From assembly GCA_963782255.1 (NCBI GenBank), contig CAWAIS010000001.1, forward strand, positions 4,340,001-4,404,000: 64,000 bases of DNA, given 5' to 3'. This DNA comes from Roseiarcus sp963782255 (GTDB taxonomy: Bacteria; Pseudomonadota; Alphaproteobacteria; Rhizobiales; Beijerinckiaceae). Positions 24,037 to 32,432 of the stretch are shown piece after piece. Position 1 is the first letter of the stretch; every line of letters begins with the position of its first letter. The notes under the pieces are model-generated. The model saw nothing but the letters and a program-made list of their open reading frames with translations. It was not told where the DNA came from and did not search any database. Made by a program: the position numbers and the translations under genes.

Positions 24037-26382
24037 TCAGGCCACTTGAGCAAGCGCGATCGCCCGGGCGCCGCGCTGGACCCTCGGCAGCGCGACCACT
24101 GCGACCGCCCCCTCCCCTGCACGTGAGGCAAGGCGTAGCGTTCCGCCATGCAGCTCGACGAGAGAGTTGGCGATAGCCAGACCGAGTCCCGAGCCCTTCA
24201 TGCCGTTCGCCATGACCACGTCGCCTTGTTCAAACGGCCGCCCCAGCCGCGCGACGTCCTCGGCGGCGATTCCAGGACCATTGTCCTCGACGTAGAAATA
24301 GATCTGCTCCGCAATCGCCTCAGCGCCGACCTCGACCGAGCCGCCCTCGGGCGAGAACTTGACGGCGTTGCGCATGAGCGTGGTCAGGATTCGCTCGACC
24401 GCCGCGAGGTCGGCCTCGATCGTAAGGTCGGCGCGGACGTCCACTGTGACTGCAATCCGCTTTTCCCGCGCGCTCTGTGCAACCTCGTGCACAGCGCGGC
24501 TCACAGCCTCCTCGGCGTGAAAGCGGGCGTAGGCGAGCCGTTCTCGCCCGGTCTCTAGCCGAGACATGTCGAGGATGTCGCTCACGACGTGGAGAAGGTG
24601 CTCTCCGCTCGATAGGACATGCCCGCAATAGTCGCGGTATTTTTCCGATCCGAGTGGCCCGAAGGTTTCGCTTCCCATCAATTGCGAAAAGCCGATAATC
24701 GCGTTGAGCGGCGTCCGCAATTCGTGGCTCATGTTGGCGAGAAATTCAGCTTTTGCGCGATTGGCCGCTTCCGCCTGGGCTTTCTGTTCGTGATAGCGTT
24801 CCGCCAGAAGCGCGAGCTGCTGGGCCTGCTCCTCGAGCGATCGGCGCGACTGGCGCAACTGCGCGACAGTGGTGCGCAAGAGGCGCTCCGAGTTGACGAG
24901 CTGCTCCTCGTGCTCCTTGAGCGCGGTGATGTCGGCCCCGACAGAAACATAGCCGCCGTCGCGCGTGCGGCGCTCGTTGACTTGCAGCCAGCGCCCGTCG
25001 GGAAGACGAGCTTCGTAGGTGCGCGCGTGCCGGCCGCCGGAGTCCGGCGTGCGAAAGCCGACCAGTCTCTCGATTCGGTCGGAGGCCTGGCGGTTCTCAT
25101 CTCCGTCGGCGGGCCCGATGGAAAGACTGTGAAGGCGACGGTATTTCGAGTTGCAGAGCACGAGGCGGTTGTTCGAATCCCGCAGAACGAAGGCCTCCGA
25201 GATCGCCTCGATCGCGTCGCGCAGGCGCTGATCCGCGGTCGCGGTCGCTTCCACCTCGCGTTTGCGCTCGGTCACGTCAAAGGCGATCCCGACAAGACTC
25301 GCAGCGCCCGTCTCTTCGTCCTCGACGATCTCGGCGCGCTTGCGCAGCCAGACCCAACGTCCGTCGGCGGCGCGCATGCGAAATTCGATGTCGACGCACT
25401 CTCCGCGGCGAGCCGCGGCGAGCCGCGCGATTGATTCCAGGTCGTCGTCCTCGGGATGAATCAACGCCTGCAGGTCCGGAATTGTCCATGACCCTGGCTG
25501 TTCTGCAAGATCGAGAACGTTGAACATCGACGCCGACCAGACGATGCGTCCACGCTGCAGATCCCAGGTCCACAGGCCGCACCGGCCACGGTTGAGAGCC
25601 AGATCGATGCAGGCGCGCCGCGCCCGCTCCTCACGGATACGCTTGCGCTTGCGGTGAGAGTCGAGGGCGTAGAGCACGCTCGCCGCCAGGATGAGCGCCA
25701 CCGTGGACGAGAGCAGAATGACGGTCATCCAGGCGGTGCGGCGCCAGGCCGCAAGGTGAAGCTCGACGGGGGAGGCGAAAGCTATGCGGCCAGCCATCGC
25801 GGGTAGCGTTCTCACCGCCGCGAACCGGTCTCCCTCGTCGTCGGCCGCGATGCGAACGACGCCCGACCCCTCGCCCGCGGCGCGAAGATCTTCCCCGACG
25901 AGATGCGCGAAGGTCTCGCCCGCTGCTTCCGCCGGGTGGACGGCGACTCGCTGCCCCGCGCGATCCACCATGACCGCCCTCGCGAACCGTTCGTCGGGGT
26001 GAGCGTCTAGAACCCGCCGGAAAATGTCGGCCGGGGTCTCCTGGGGCGCCGCCTCGAGCGCGGCGTTGAGCCGAGCGGCGAGAAGGGTCGCTTCCATGTC
26101 GACCTCTCGTGCGGCGGCCTCCAGCGCAAGGTCGCGCTCGAGCCGCAGATGCTGAAGGGTCAATGCGACCACCCCGACGACCGCGAAAGCGACCCCGATC
26201 GAGGCCGCAGGGGGAAACCATCGCCAGGCGCGCTGGGGGCCCTTGCAGGCGCGTCGGCCGCCCTGTCCAAATCGGAGACGCCATGCCGGAAACGCCGCGA
26301 AGCGGAAGGGCAGGCTGCGGCTGTCAGGCTGGACGGATTCGTCCAGGCAAGCCTCCGCGTTTGGCGCGTTCCCACGCGTCAT
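24037..26382 (-). CDS. Membrane PAS-domain sensor histidine kinase
   Basis: 781 residues. Two membrane helices (about 57-78 and 220-242) bracket a periplasmic sensor domain of about 140 residues. Cytoplasmic PAS modules follow (about 265-385 and 390-510), then a coiled segment (LRQSRRSLEEQAQQLALLAERYHEQKAQ region) and the kinase: H-box MSHELRTPLNAIIGF (His about 552), N-box LMRNAVKF, G1 DNGPGI, G2 GSGLGL. The HATPase domain ends close to the C-terminus, with no receiver attached. It resembles the PleC/PdhS-type kinases of alphaproteobacteria. It is an orphan: the nearest regulator, the OmpR-type protein with degenerate receiver, lies beyond fixLJ. Confidence 0.87.
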   Translation of the reverse strand: MTRGNAPNAEACLDESVQPDSRSLPFRFAAFPAWRLRFGQGGRRACKGPQRAWRWFPPAASIGVAFAVVGVVALTLQHLRLERDLALEAAAREVDMEATLLAARLNAALEAAPQETPADIFRRVLDAHPDERFARAVMVDRAGQRVAVHPAEAAGETFAHLVGEDLRAAGEGSGVVRIAADDEGDRFAAVRTLPAMAGRIAFASPVELHLAAWRRTAWMTVILLSSTVALILAASVLYALDSHRKRKRIREERARRACIDLALNRGRCGLWTWDLQRGRIVWSASMFNVLDLAEQPGSWTIPDLQALIHPEDDDLESIARLAAARRGECVDIEFRMRAADGRWVWLRKRAEIVEDEETGAASLVGIAFDVTERKREVEATATADQRLRDAIEAISEAFVLRDSNNRLVLCNSKYRRLHSLSIGPADGDENRQASDRIERLVGFRTPDSGGRHARTYEARLPDGRWLQVNERRTRDGGYVSVGADITALKEHEEQLVNSERLLRTTVAQLRQSRRSLEEQAQQLALLAERYHEQKAQAEAANRAKAEFLANMSHELRTPLNAIIGFSQLMGSETFGPLGSEKYRDYCGHVLSSGEHLLHVVSDILDMSRLETGRERLAYARFHAEEAVSRAVHEVAQSAREKRIAVTVDVRADLTIEADLAAVERILTTLMRNAVKFSPEGGSVEVGAEAIAEQIYFYVEDNGPGIAAEDVARLGRPFEQGDVVMANGMKGSGLGLAIANSLVELHGGTLRLASRAGEGAVAVVALPRVQRGARAIALAQVA

Positions 26383-26606
26383 CGTCGTTCCCAGACCTCG
26401 TCACATTGAGTTTCGGACGCCGCCGCCGGCCCCGAATCACTATGATAAGAATCCTTGTGCGAATCTTTGTCCAGTCCCTTGACAACGGCTGAGACAGAAA
26501 AAAGTCACAATCTCCGCTGTAACGCCGGACTTCCGTGTGACGCGGCTTCGAGGCGGATCACGGGGGAGAATCGACTTGCCGTTAGGGCTCCCTAGCGGAA
26601 GGGATT

Positions 26607-29264
26607 CTAGCCCAGGCTGCGGGTCACGATGTCCCGAACGTCCGGCGACAACGTCGGGCGCGCCGCGATTCGCTTCAACATCTCCTCCGCGTATCCGCGT
26701 CGGGTTTCCTCGAGCGACCGCCACGAGCGCATCGCGGTCAAGAGGCGGGCGGCGATCTGCGGATTGCTGGGGTCGAGCCCCACGACAACCTCCTCAAGGA
26801 GCGCGAACCCCCCGCCGTCGGCGCGGTTGAACTGCGTGTGATTGGCGGTAAATCCGCCGATCAGCGCACGCACGCGGTTGGGGTTGGCCATCGAAAAGCC
26901 GCGGTGATTCATGAGCCCGCGCACGCGCTCCAGCGTCTCGCGCTCCGGGATCTGCGCCTGCAGCGCGAACCATTTGTCGAGGATCAGCGGCTCCATAGCG
27001 TAGCGGCGGCCGAAGGCGTCCAGCGCGCGCTCGCGCGTGGACGCCGGCTTCATCGCGATCACCGTCAGGGCGCCGAGGCGCTCGGTCATGTTGTCGGCCG
27101 CGTTGAGTTGCTCATGCGCGAGCGCGAGACCGTCGATGACGTTGCCGTCGACGAAGAGGGCGAGGGCGCTGTTGCGAAGCGCCCTCTTGCCCGCCGCGGC
27201 CGCGTCCGGACTGAAGGGTGCCGAATCCGCGAGCTGCTTGTGCAGTTCGGCCAGCGCGTCGCTGTGCTTGCGGCCAAGCGCGCCGCGCAGAGCCTTGCGC
27301 GAGGCGTAAATGGCGTCGGGATCGACGTCCTCGCCGATCTCGCGCGCGATGTCCGCCTCGCTCGGCAAGGTCATTGCGAGGGCCGCGAAGGCGGGATCGA
27401 TCCGGGCTGCGCGCGCGTCATCGATCAGTGCGCCGAAGGCCGCGATGAGACCGGTGTTGCGCTCGGGCGAACGCCCGCCACGGATCGCCTTCACGCCGCG
27501 CAGGAGCACGCGCGTCGCCAGACTTTGCAGCGCCTGCCAGCGGTTGAAATTGTCGCTGTCATGCCGAGAGAGCGCAATGAGATCGTCTTCGGTGAGATCG
27601 TCTTCCACCTTCACCGGGGCGGAAAAGCCGCGCAGGAACGAGAGCGCCGGCCGGCGCGGCACGTTGGCGAACACGATCGTCCGCTCCGCGTCCTTGAGTT
27701 CGATGACGCCTCCGGCAAGCTCTTCCGCCGTCGCGTCGGGGGACTCGAGCGCGAACTCGCCTCCCTGAGGATCGACGAGGCCCAGCGCCAGCGGCATCGT
27801 CATCGGCAGTTTGGTCGCCTGGCCGGGCGTCGGAGCGAGCGACTGCGAAAGTTCGAGGCGGTATACGCGCGCGCTGGCGTCGTAGGCGGTGCGGACTGTG
27901 ACTTTCGGCGTGCCCGCCTGCGTGTACCAGCGCATGAACTGGCTGAGGTCCCGGCCGGAGACGTCAGCGAAGCAGCCGAGGTACTCCTCGATCGTCGCCG
28001 CGCAGCCGTCGTAACGATGGAAATACATGTCCATGCCGGCGCGGAACGCATCGGCGCCGATCAGGCGCTTCAGCATCCGTATTACTTCCGCGCCCTTCTG
28101 ATACACGGTCGCGGTGTAGAAGTTGCTGATTTCGTGATAGACCTCCGGACGCACATTGTGTGCGAGCGGACCCGCGTCCTCGGGAAACTGCGCGGAGCGC
28201 AACGTGCGAACCTCGGCGATCCGTTTGACCGGGGCCGAACGCATGTCGGCCGAGAATTCCTGGTCGCGGAAAACTGTCAGGCCCTCTTTGAGGCAAAGTT
28301 GGAACCAGTCGCGGCAGGTCACGCGGTCGCCGGTCCAGTTATGGAAATATTCGTGCGCGATTACGCCCTCGATGTTCGCGTAGTCGTCGTCGGTCGCCGT
28401 CTGAGGCGAGGCCAGCACATACTTGTCGTTGAAGACGTTCAGCCCCTTGTTCTCCATCGCCCCCATATTGAAGTCGGACACGGCGACGATGTTGAAGACG
28501 TCGAGATCGTATTCGCGGCCATAAGACCGCTCGTCCCACGCCATTGCGCGCTTGAGCGCGTCCATGGCGTACGTCGCCCGCTCCCCGCGGCCTTGCTCGA
28601 CGTAGATGGCGAGCGCGACGTCGCGTCCGGACGCGGTGACGAAGGCGTCGGAAATATGCGCGAGGTCGCCCGCGACCAGCGCGAACAAGTAGCAGGGCTT
28701 CTTGTGCGGGTCCGACCACACCGCCCAATGGCGCCCAGCGGTCGCCGCCTCGCCCGAACTCTCGAGATTGCCGTTGGAGAGCAGCACCGGGGCTTCCGTT
28801 CGATCGGCCTCCAGGCGCACGCGATAGGTCGACAGCACGTCCGGGCGATCGAGGAAGTAGGCGATGCGGCGAAAACCCTCGGCCTCGCACTGCGTGCAAT
28901 AGGCGGAGCCAGATCGGTAGAGGCCCATCAGCTTGGTGTTGGCCGCCGGATCGAGGCGAGTCTCGATCCGAAGCCGAAACGGACGGTTCGGCGGGTGTGG
29001 CAGCAGGAATTGCGACGGGGTCGCCTGAAAGTCGGCGGAATCCATCGGCGCGTTGTCGAGTTCGGCGGACATGAAGACGAGTTCGTCGCCGTCGAGATCG
29101 AGCGGGGCGTCGGGCCGGCCGGCGGGGTTGGGTCGGATCGACAGAGTCGACACGACGCGCGTCGCGTGGCGATCGAGCGAGATATCGAGTTCCACTGTGT
29201 CGATGAGAAAATCGGGCGGGCGATAATCGACGAGGCGAACGGGTTGACCGACCGATGTGCGCAT
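26607..29264 (-). CDS. pepN: Aminopeptidase N
   Basis: Zinc metallo-aminopeptidase of the M1 family, 885 residues, which is the normal size for proteobacterial PepN (about 870-880). The start at 29264 (MRTSVGQPVRLVDY) is chosen because the longer open frame upstream is a chance extension with atypical composition. Catalytic motifs: exopeptidase GAMEN (about 267-271) and zinc site HEYFHNWTGDR (HExxH about 301-305, third ligand Glu 19 residues on in KEGLTVF). It removes N-terminal residues in the last steps of cytoplasmic peptide turnover. Monocistronic. Confidence 0.93.
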   Translation of the reverse strand: MRTSVGQPVRLVDYRPPDFLIDTVELDISLDRHATRVVSTLSIRPNPAGRPDAPLDLDGDELVFMSAELDNAPMDSADFQATPSQFLLPHPPNRPFRLRIETRLDPAANTKLMGLYRSGSAYCTQCEAEGFRRIAYFLDRPDVLSTYRVRLEADRTEAPVLLSNGNLESSGEAATAGRHWAVWSDPHKKPCYLFALVAGDLAHISDAFVTASGRDVALAIYVEQGRGERATYAMDALKRAMAWDERSYGREYDLDVFNIVAVSDFNMGAMENKGLNVFNDKYVLASPQTATDDDYANIEGVIAHEYFHNWTGDRVTCRDWFQLCLKEGLTVFRDQEFSADMRSAPVKRIAEVRTLRSAQFPEDAGPLAHNVRPEVYHEISNFYTATVYQKGAEVIRMLKRLIGADAFRAGMDMYFHRYDGCAATIEEYLGCFADVSGRDLSQFMRWYTQAGTPKVTVRTAYDASARVYRLELSQSLAPTPGQATKLPMTMPLALGLVDPQGGEFALESPDATAEELAGGVIELKDAERTIVFANVPRRPALSFLRGFSAPVKVEDDLTEDDLIALSRHDSDNFNRWQALQSLATRVLLRGVKAIRGGRSPERNTGLIAAFGALIDDARAARIDPAFAALAMTLPSEADIAREIGEDVDPDAIYASRKALRGALGRKHSDALAELHKQLADSAPFSPDAAAAGKRALRNSALALFVDGNVIDGLALAHEQLNAADNMTERLGALTVIAMKPASTRERALDAFGRRYAMEPLILDKWFALQAQIPERETLERVRGLMNHRGFSMANPNRVRALIGGFTANHTQFNRADGGGFALLEEVVVGLDPSNPQIAARLLTAMRSWRSLEETRRGYAEEMLKRIAARPTLSPDVRDIVTRSLG

Positions 29265-29365
29265 GGGCGCTGGCCTTTCCGACTGATTCAATTGTCGTAT
29301 CTTTAGTGACGGGATGCGATCGACGACAGCGACTGCCGCCTCGACTTGGCCTGGACCTCTTTGCT

Positions 29366-30217
29366 TTAGGCCATCGCCAGACTGATCGCGGGTGAGGGGG
29401 TAAACTTCAAACCGTACCGAAGCAAGGCCTTTTGCAGATCTCCGTGGGGCGCAAGGCCGCTCGTAAAGATCGCCGCGCCGAGCCCGGCCGAAGGAGCGCC
29501 GGGGCGGGGCGCGCCCAGAAGCGAGTCGAGCCGCCGCGCAATCGCCGGCGCGGGATCGACGAAGTCGACCGGCCAGGGCGAAAGCCGTTTCAGGGTGTCG
29601 AGGAGCAGGGGAAAGTGGGTGCAGGCGAGCACGACGCAATCGGTGCGCCGGCCGTCTTTTTCGACGAAGCACGGCGCGATTTCCCGCGCGACCTCGGCCT
29701 CGTCGACCTCCTCGCCGCGCATCGCGCGCTCGGCGATCGGGGCGAGGCGCGAGGAGCCGACGAGCGTCACTTCACAATCGGCGGCGTGCTCGCGGACGAG
29801 CGCCTTCGTGTAATCGCGCGCGACCGTTCCGCGCGTCGCCAGAACGCTGATGAGGCCTGAGTGCGAAGCCTTGGCGGCGGGCTTGATCGCCGGGACCACG
29901 CCGACGAACGGAAGATTGGGGTAAGTCGCCCTGAGACGAGGCAGCGCAAGCGTCGAGGCGGTGCTGCAGGCGACAACGACAATGTCCGGCCGATTGTCCG
30001 CGATCGTCCGGGCCATGACCGCCCCGACCCTGGCGATCAGTTCCGCTTCGCCGAGCCTGCCGTATGGAAAGGCCGCGTCGTCGGCGACATAGACGATCTC
30101 GACGTCAGGACGCAGGCGGCGAATCTCGCCAAGCACGGATAGGCCGCCGAGCCCCGAATCGAACACGAGCGCACGGGGGCCGCGCGGCCGAGGGTCTTTC
30201 GCCAAACGATCCATCAT
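29366..30217 (-). CDS. murI: Glutamate racemase
   Basis: Makes D-glutamate for peptidoglycan. 283 residues from the ATG at 30217. The two catalytic cysteines sit in VACSTAS (about 84) and LACTHFP (about 199), with the FDSGLGGLSVL and PYG motifs near the N-terminus (substrate binding). The open frame continues upstream but without typical sequence. It is likely essential, and it lies in the 22-kb segment between two directly repeated IS91 copies. Confidence 0.93.
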   Translation of the reverse strand: MMDRLAKDPRPRGPRALVFDSGLGGLSVLGEIRRLRPDVEIVYVADDAAFPYGRLGEAELIARVGAVMARTIADNRPDIVVVACSTASTLALPRLRATYPNLPFVGVVPAIKPAAKASHSGLISVLATRGTVARDYTKALVREHAADCEVTLVGSSRLAPIAERAMRGEEVDEAEVAREIAPCFVEKDGRRTDCVVLACTHFPLLLDTLKRLSPWPVDFVDPAPAIARRLDSLLGAPRPGAPSAGLGAAIFTSGLAPHGDLQKALLRYGLKFTPSPAISLAMA

Positions 30218-30340
30218 TCCCGATGCCCCAAGTTCAAGGCCCTGAGCCGCCATACGCCAAACCGGCGGTCCGGGCAAAGACGCGTGATCACATGGGTTTG
30301 AACCGGGGCGAATTCAGGACCATTGACCGGATGGGCGTCG

Positions 30341-31342
30341 ATGGATCAAGGAAAAGGCCTCGCGCTTTCCAAAGGAGTCGGCAGCCCGCGTCTCATGTCG
30401 TCGTCCGACGCTTCCTTTCGCGCCGACGCGCTCGATCACCAGCCGACGGCGCCGAGCGCCGAGGAACGCCGGGGGCTGGCGCTCGCGCTGGTCGCGGCGG
30501 CGGCGATCCATATCATCATCCCCCTGGCGCTCGTTCTCTTCTACTGGCTCTCGCCCAAGCCGGCGCCGCCGCTGCAGGAGATCCCGGTCGAGGTCGTGAT
30601 CGAACAGCCGAAGCCCGACCCGCCCAAAGAGCAGCCGAAGCAGCCGAAGCCCCCGCCGCCGCCGGAGGACGAACGCCCGGCTTACGATGCGCCGAGCGCG
30701 GCCACGAAGGAGCAGGCGAACCGCGAATCGCCGGACGACAAGACGCAAAGCCCGAAGCCGCAAACCGAGCCGGAGGCCAATCCGGGCGCTCCGCCGAAAT
30801 CGGAGACACAGCCCGCCGCGCAGGAGAAGAAGGCTGAGGCCCCGCCGCCCGATGAGACGAAGCCGACGCCCGAGGCGGATCAGACCGCCTCGCCCACGCC
30901 CTCAGCCTCGGAGGCCGACGCCGCGCCGCCGGCGCCGGACGTCGCGCCCAAGCCTGCTCCGCCGCCCGCTCCCGAGACGCCTAAGGCGCCGCCCGGCGCG
31001 CCCCTGCCCTCCCCCGACGTGCTGCCGCAGTACAAGTTCGCGCATGCGGCGACGGAATCGCCCGTCACGGGGGGCAGTGCCGACACGCGCTATTTCACGA
31101 TTGTGTACGGGATGATCAGGTCCCGCCTGCGCGAGCCGCCGCACGCCACCCCGCCCTCGAGAGGGGGCGCGGTCATCTTCACGGTCGACGAGGGCGGCAA
31201 TCTGCTCGAGCGCAGGCTCGTGAGCTCAAGCGGGTCGCCAACCCTGGACATGGCGGTCATGACTGCGATCGCCGAAGCCGCGCCCTACCCTGCCCCGCCC
31301 GGCTGGGAGCCGAGGTCCATGCGCTTGACGTACGGCAGATAG
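30341..31342 (+). CDS. TonB-like energy transducer (Pro-rich)
   Basis: 333 residues from the ATG at 30341 (MDQGKGLALSKG); a start at 30395 (MSSSDASF) is also possible. One membrane helix (about 45-66, LALALVAAAAIHIIIPLALVLFYW region) is followed by a long Pro/Lys/Glu/Ala-rich periplasmic span (about 70-235) with many PKP-type repeats, and a C-terminal TonB-like domain (about 245-333; GGAVIFTVDEGGNLLERRLVSSSG). TonB proteins couple the proton-motive force to outer-membrane receptors through ExbB/ExbD, neither of which is nearby. The low-complexity middle could equally fit a TolA-like protein. Confidence 0.75.
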   Translation: MDQGKGLALSKGVGSPRLMSSSDASFRADALDHQPTAPSAEERRGLALALVAAAAIHIIIPLALVLFYWLSPKPAPPLQEIPVEVVIEQPKPDPPKEQPKQPKPPPPPEDERPAYDAPSAATKEQANRESPDDKTQSPKPQTEPEANPGAPPKSETQPAAQEKKAEAPPPDETKPTPEADQTASPTPSASEADAAPPAPDVAPKPAPPPAPETPKAPPGAPLPSPDVLPQYKFAHAATESPVTGGSADTRYFTIVYGMIRSRLREPPHATPPSRGGAVIFTVDEGGNLLERRLVSSSGSPTLDMAVMTAIAEAAPYPAPPGWEPRSMRLTYGR

Positions 31343-31444
31343 CGGCAACGTCGACCGCGTCCGCTCCGCGCTCGGCTATAAATCCCCAGTTGGATCAAGC
31401 ACGCCGGTCTAACTAACACTACGCTGCTGTCAAAAAGCCAGGGG

Positions 31445-31604
31445 ACGTCCCATCCCAAGAAAATCCAAGAAAATCCGAGAAAATCCAAACCGAATCCAAG
31501 GGAATCCAAGGAAAAATAACTCTTGGATTTCCTTGGATTCCTTCGTCCGGATCGGGACTTTCAATGGGTTACGGGCAATCCAACGCAAAAAAATTATCGA
31601 CCCT
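31445..31604 (-). repeat. Structured repeat B (hairpin with CGTAACCCATTGAAA box)
   Basis: Read on the minus strand: T-run, CGTAACCCATTGAAA, GTCCCGATCCG, then a perfect 14-bp stem (31528-31541 with 31501-31514, 13-nt loop) and tandem TTGGATTTTC units. Same order as repeat A, opposite orientation, with compensatory base changes in the stem. Confidence 0.7.
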
Positions 31605-31945
31605 CTCCTCCGCCTCGGCTCGGCTAAAATCGCGCTCTCGGGCATGGTTTCCAGTTCGGTCCATTTGGTCACTGTAACACGAATTCTGTTTTTCGAAAAG
31701 AAAATGTCGCTCTTATAGCGTTGGCTGTGGGTTTCGGTCTTTCGTCATGACCGTGCTTGATCAGGCAAAGCCCGGCCCTGAGAGATCGCCACTGACCGCC
31801 TTCGACCCTTTGCTGCCCCTCCAGACTGGTCCCGTGAACGGGCGGATTGCGCAAAGAGCGGTCGTCCGGGCTGCGTGGCGAAGGGGTCAATAGGGTTTTG
31901 CGAGGGGTGTCGGGCTGATGCTCTTCTGAAGCTTCGCAACGCCCC

Positions 31946-32128
31946 GGTTATGGAGTTCATCGAATTCGGAACAGAGAATCCCTCACTTTGTGGAGTTTTG
32001 TTCCACCAAGCTGAGATCCTACGACTATAGTACCTCATATTTGGGGATTGCACTAGGCCTAGAATCCTGGATATGAAGTTCATCGGATCGAAACAGAGAT
32101 CCGGTTAGTTTGTGGAACTGGGGCCCAC
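31946..32128 (+). repeat. Imperfect ~60-bp direct repeat pair
   Basis: Units at 31946-32006 and 32069-32128 share GTTCATCG, GAACAGAG/AAACAGAG, TTTGTGGA and a closing CCAC, roughly 70 percent identical by eye, separated by 62 bp. Origin unknown; could be IS-end remnants or a regulatory duplication. Confidence 0.5.
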
Positions 32129-32285
32129 GGAGTTGACATGGATTACGCCTGCAATGTTGATACCCATAATGGGAGGGATCTAATGGGACACTCTATAGAC
32201 ATAGACGCAGCTGTACTTTATGCTCGCGCTCTAATATTGACAAGCGCCGGCTCCTACGCCCAAAACTACGGTCGCCTTTACCCCG

Positions 32286-32348
32286 CTCCATACATATTAC
32301 ATCTCCCCGACCGGCAGTGACAGCAATGCAGGGACCTCTCCGAGCGCG
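32286..32348 (+). pseudogene. Remnant of a beta-helix protein paralogue
   Basis: One frame reads LHTYYISPTGSDSNAGTSPS, nearly identical to LHTYYMSPTGSDSNSGTSPS inside the next gene (33288-33350). Only about 21 codons survive, with unrelated DNA on both sides, so this is a scar of a second copy. Confidence 0.65.
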
Positions 32349-32432
32349 GAAGCGTCGTTCAGACGCCTCGCTACGCAAGGGTTGAGGTAACCGATCAATT
32401 CGAGGGCATTGCTTCACGGGCGGGAGGTTTGG

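Larger units (their letters stand above)
31343..32432. other. Accessory intergenic region with repeats and a gene remnant
   Basis: About 1.1 kb with lower GC than the neighbours and no credible full gene. It holds structured repeat B (31445-31604), a 60-bp imperfect direct repeat pair (31946-32006 and 32069-32128) and a remnant paralogous to the downstream beta-helix gene (32286-32348). A minus-strand open frame at 31745-32083 shows no ribosome site or family match. Confidence 0.6.

Noticed and set aside
26838..29306. Plus-strand open frame of 822 codons
   Set aside because: Antisense to pepN, Arg/Glu-rich, no recognisable domain.
13592..31604. Repeats A and B as attL/attR of an integrated island
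   Set aside because: They are in opposite orientation and imperfect, no tRNA is next to either, and the DNA between them is mostly housekeeping genes.
31745..32083. 112-codon minus-strand frame
   Set aside because: Covers part of the direct repeats; no ribosome site, no similarity recalled.
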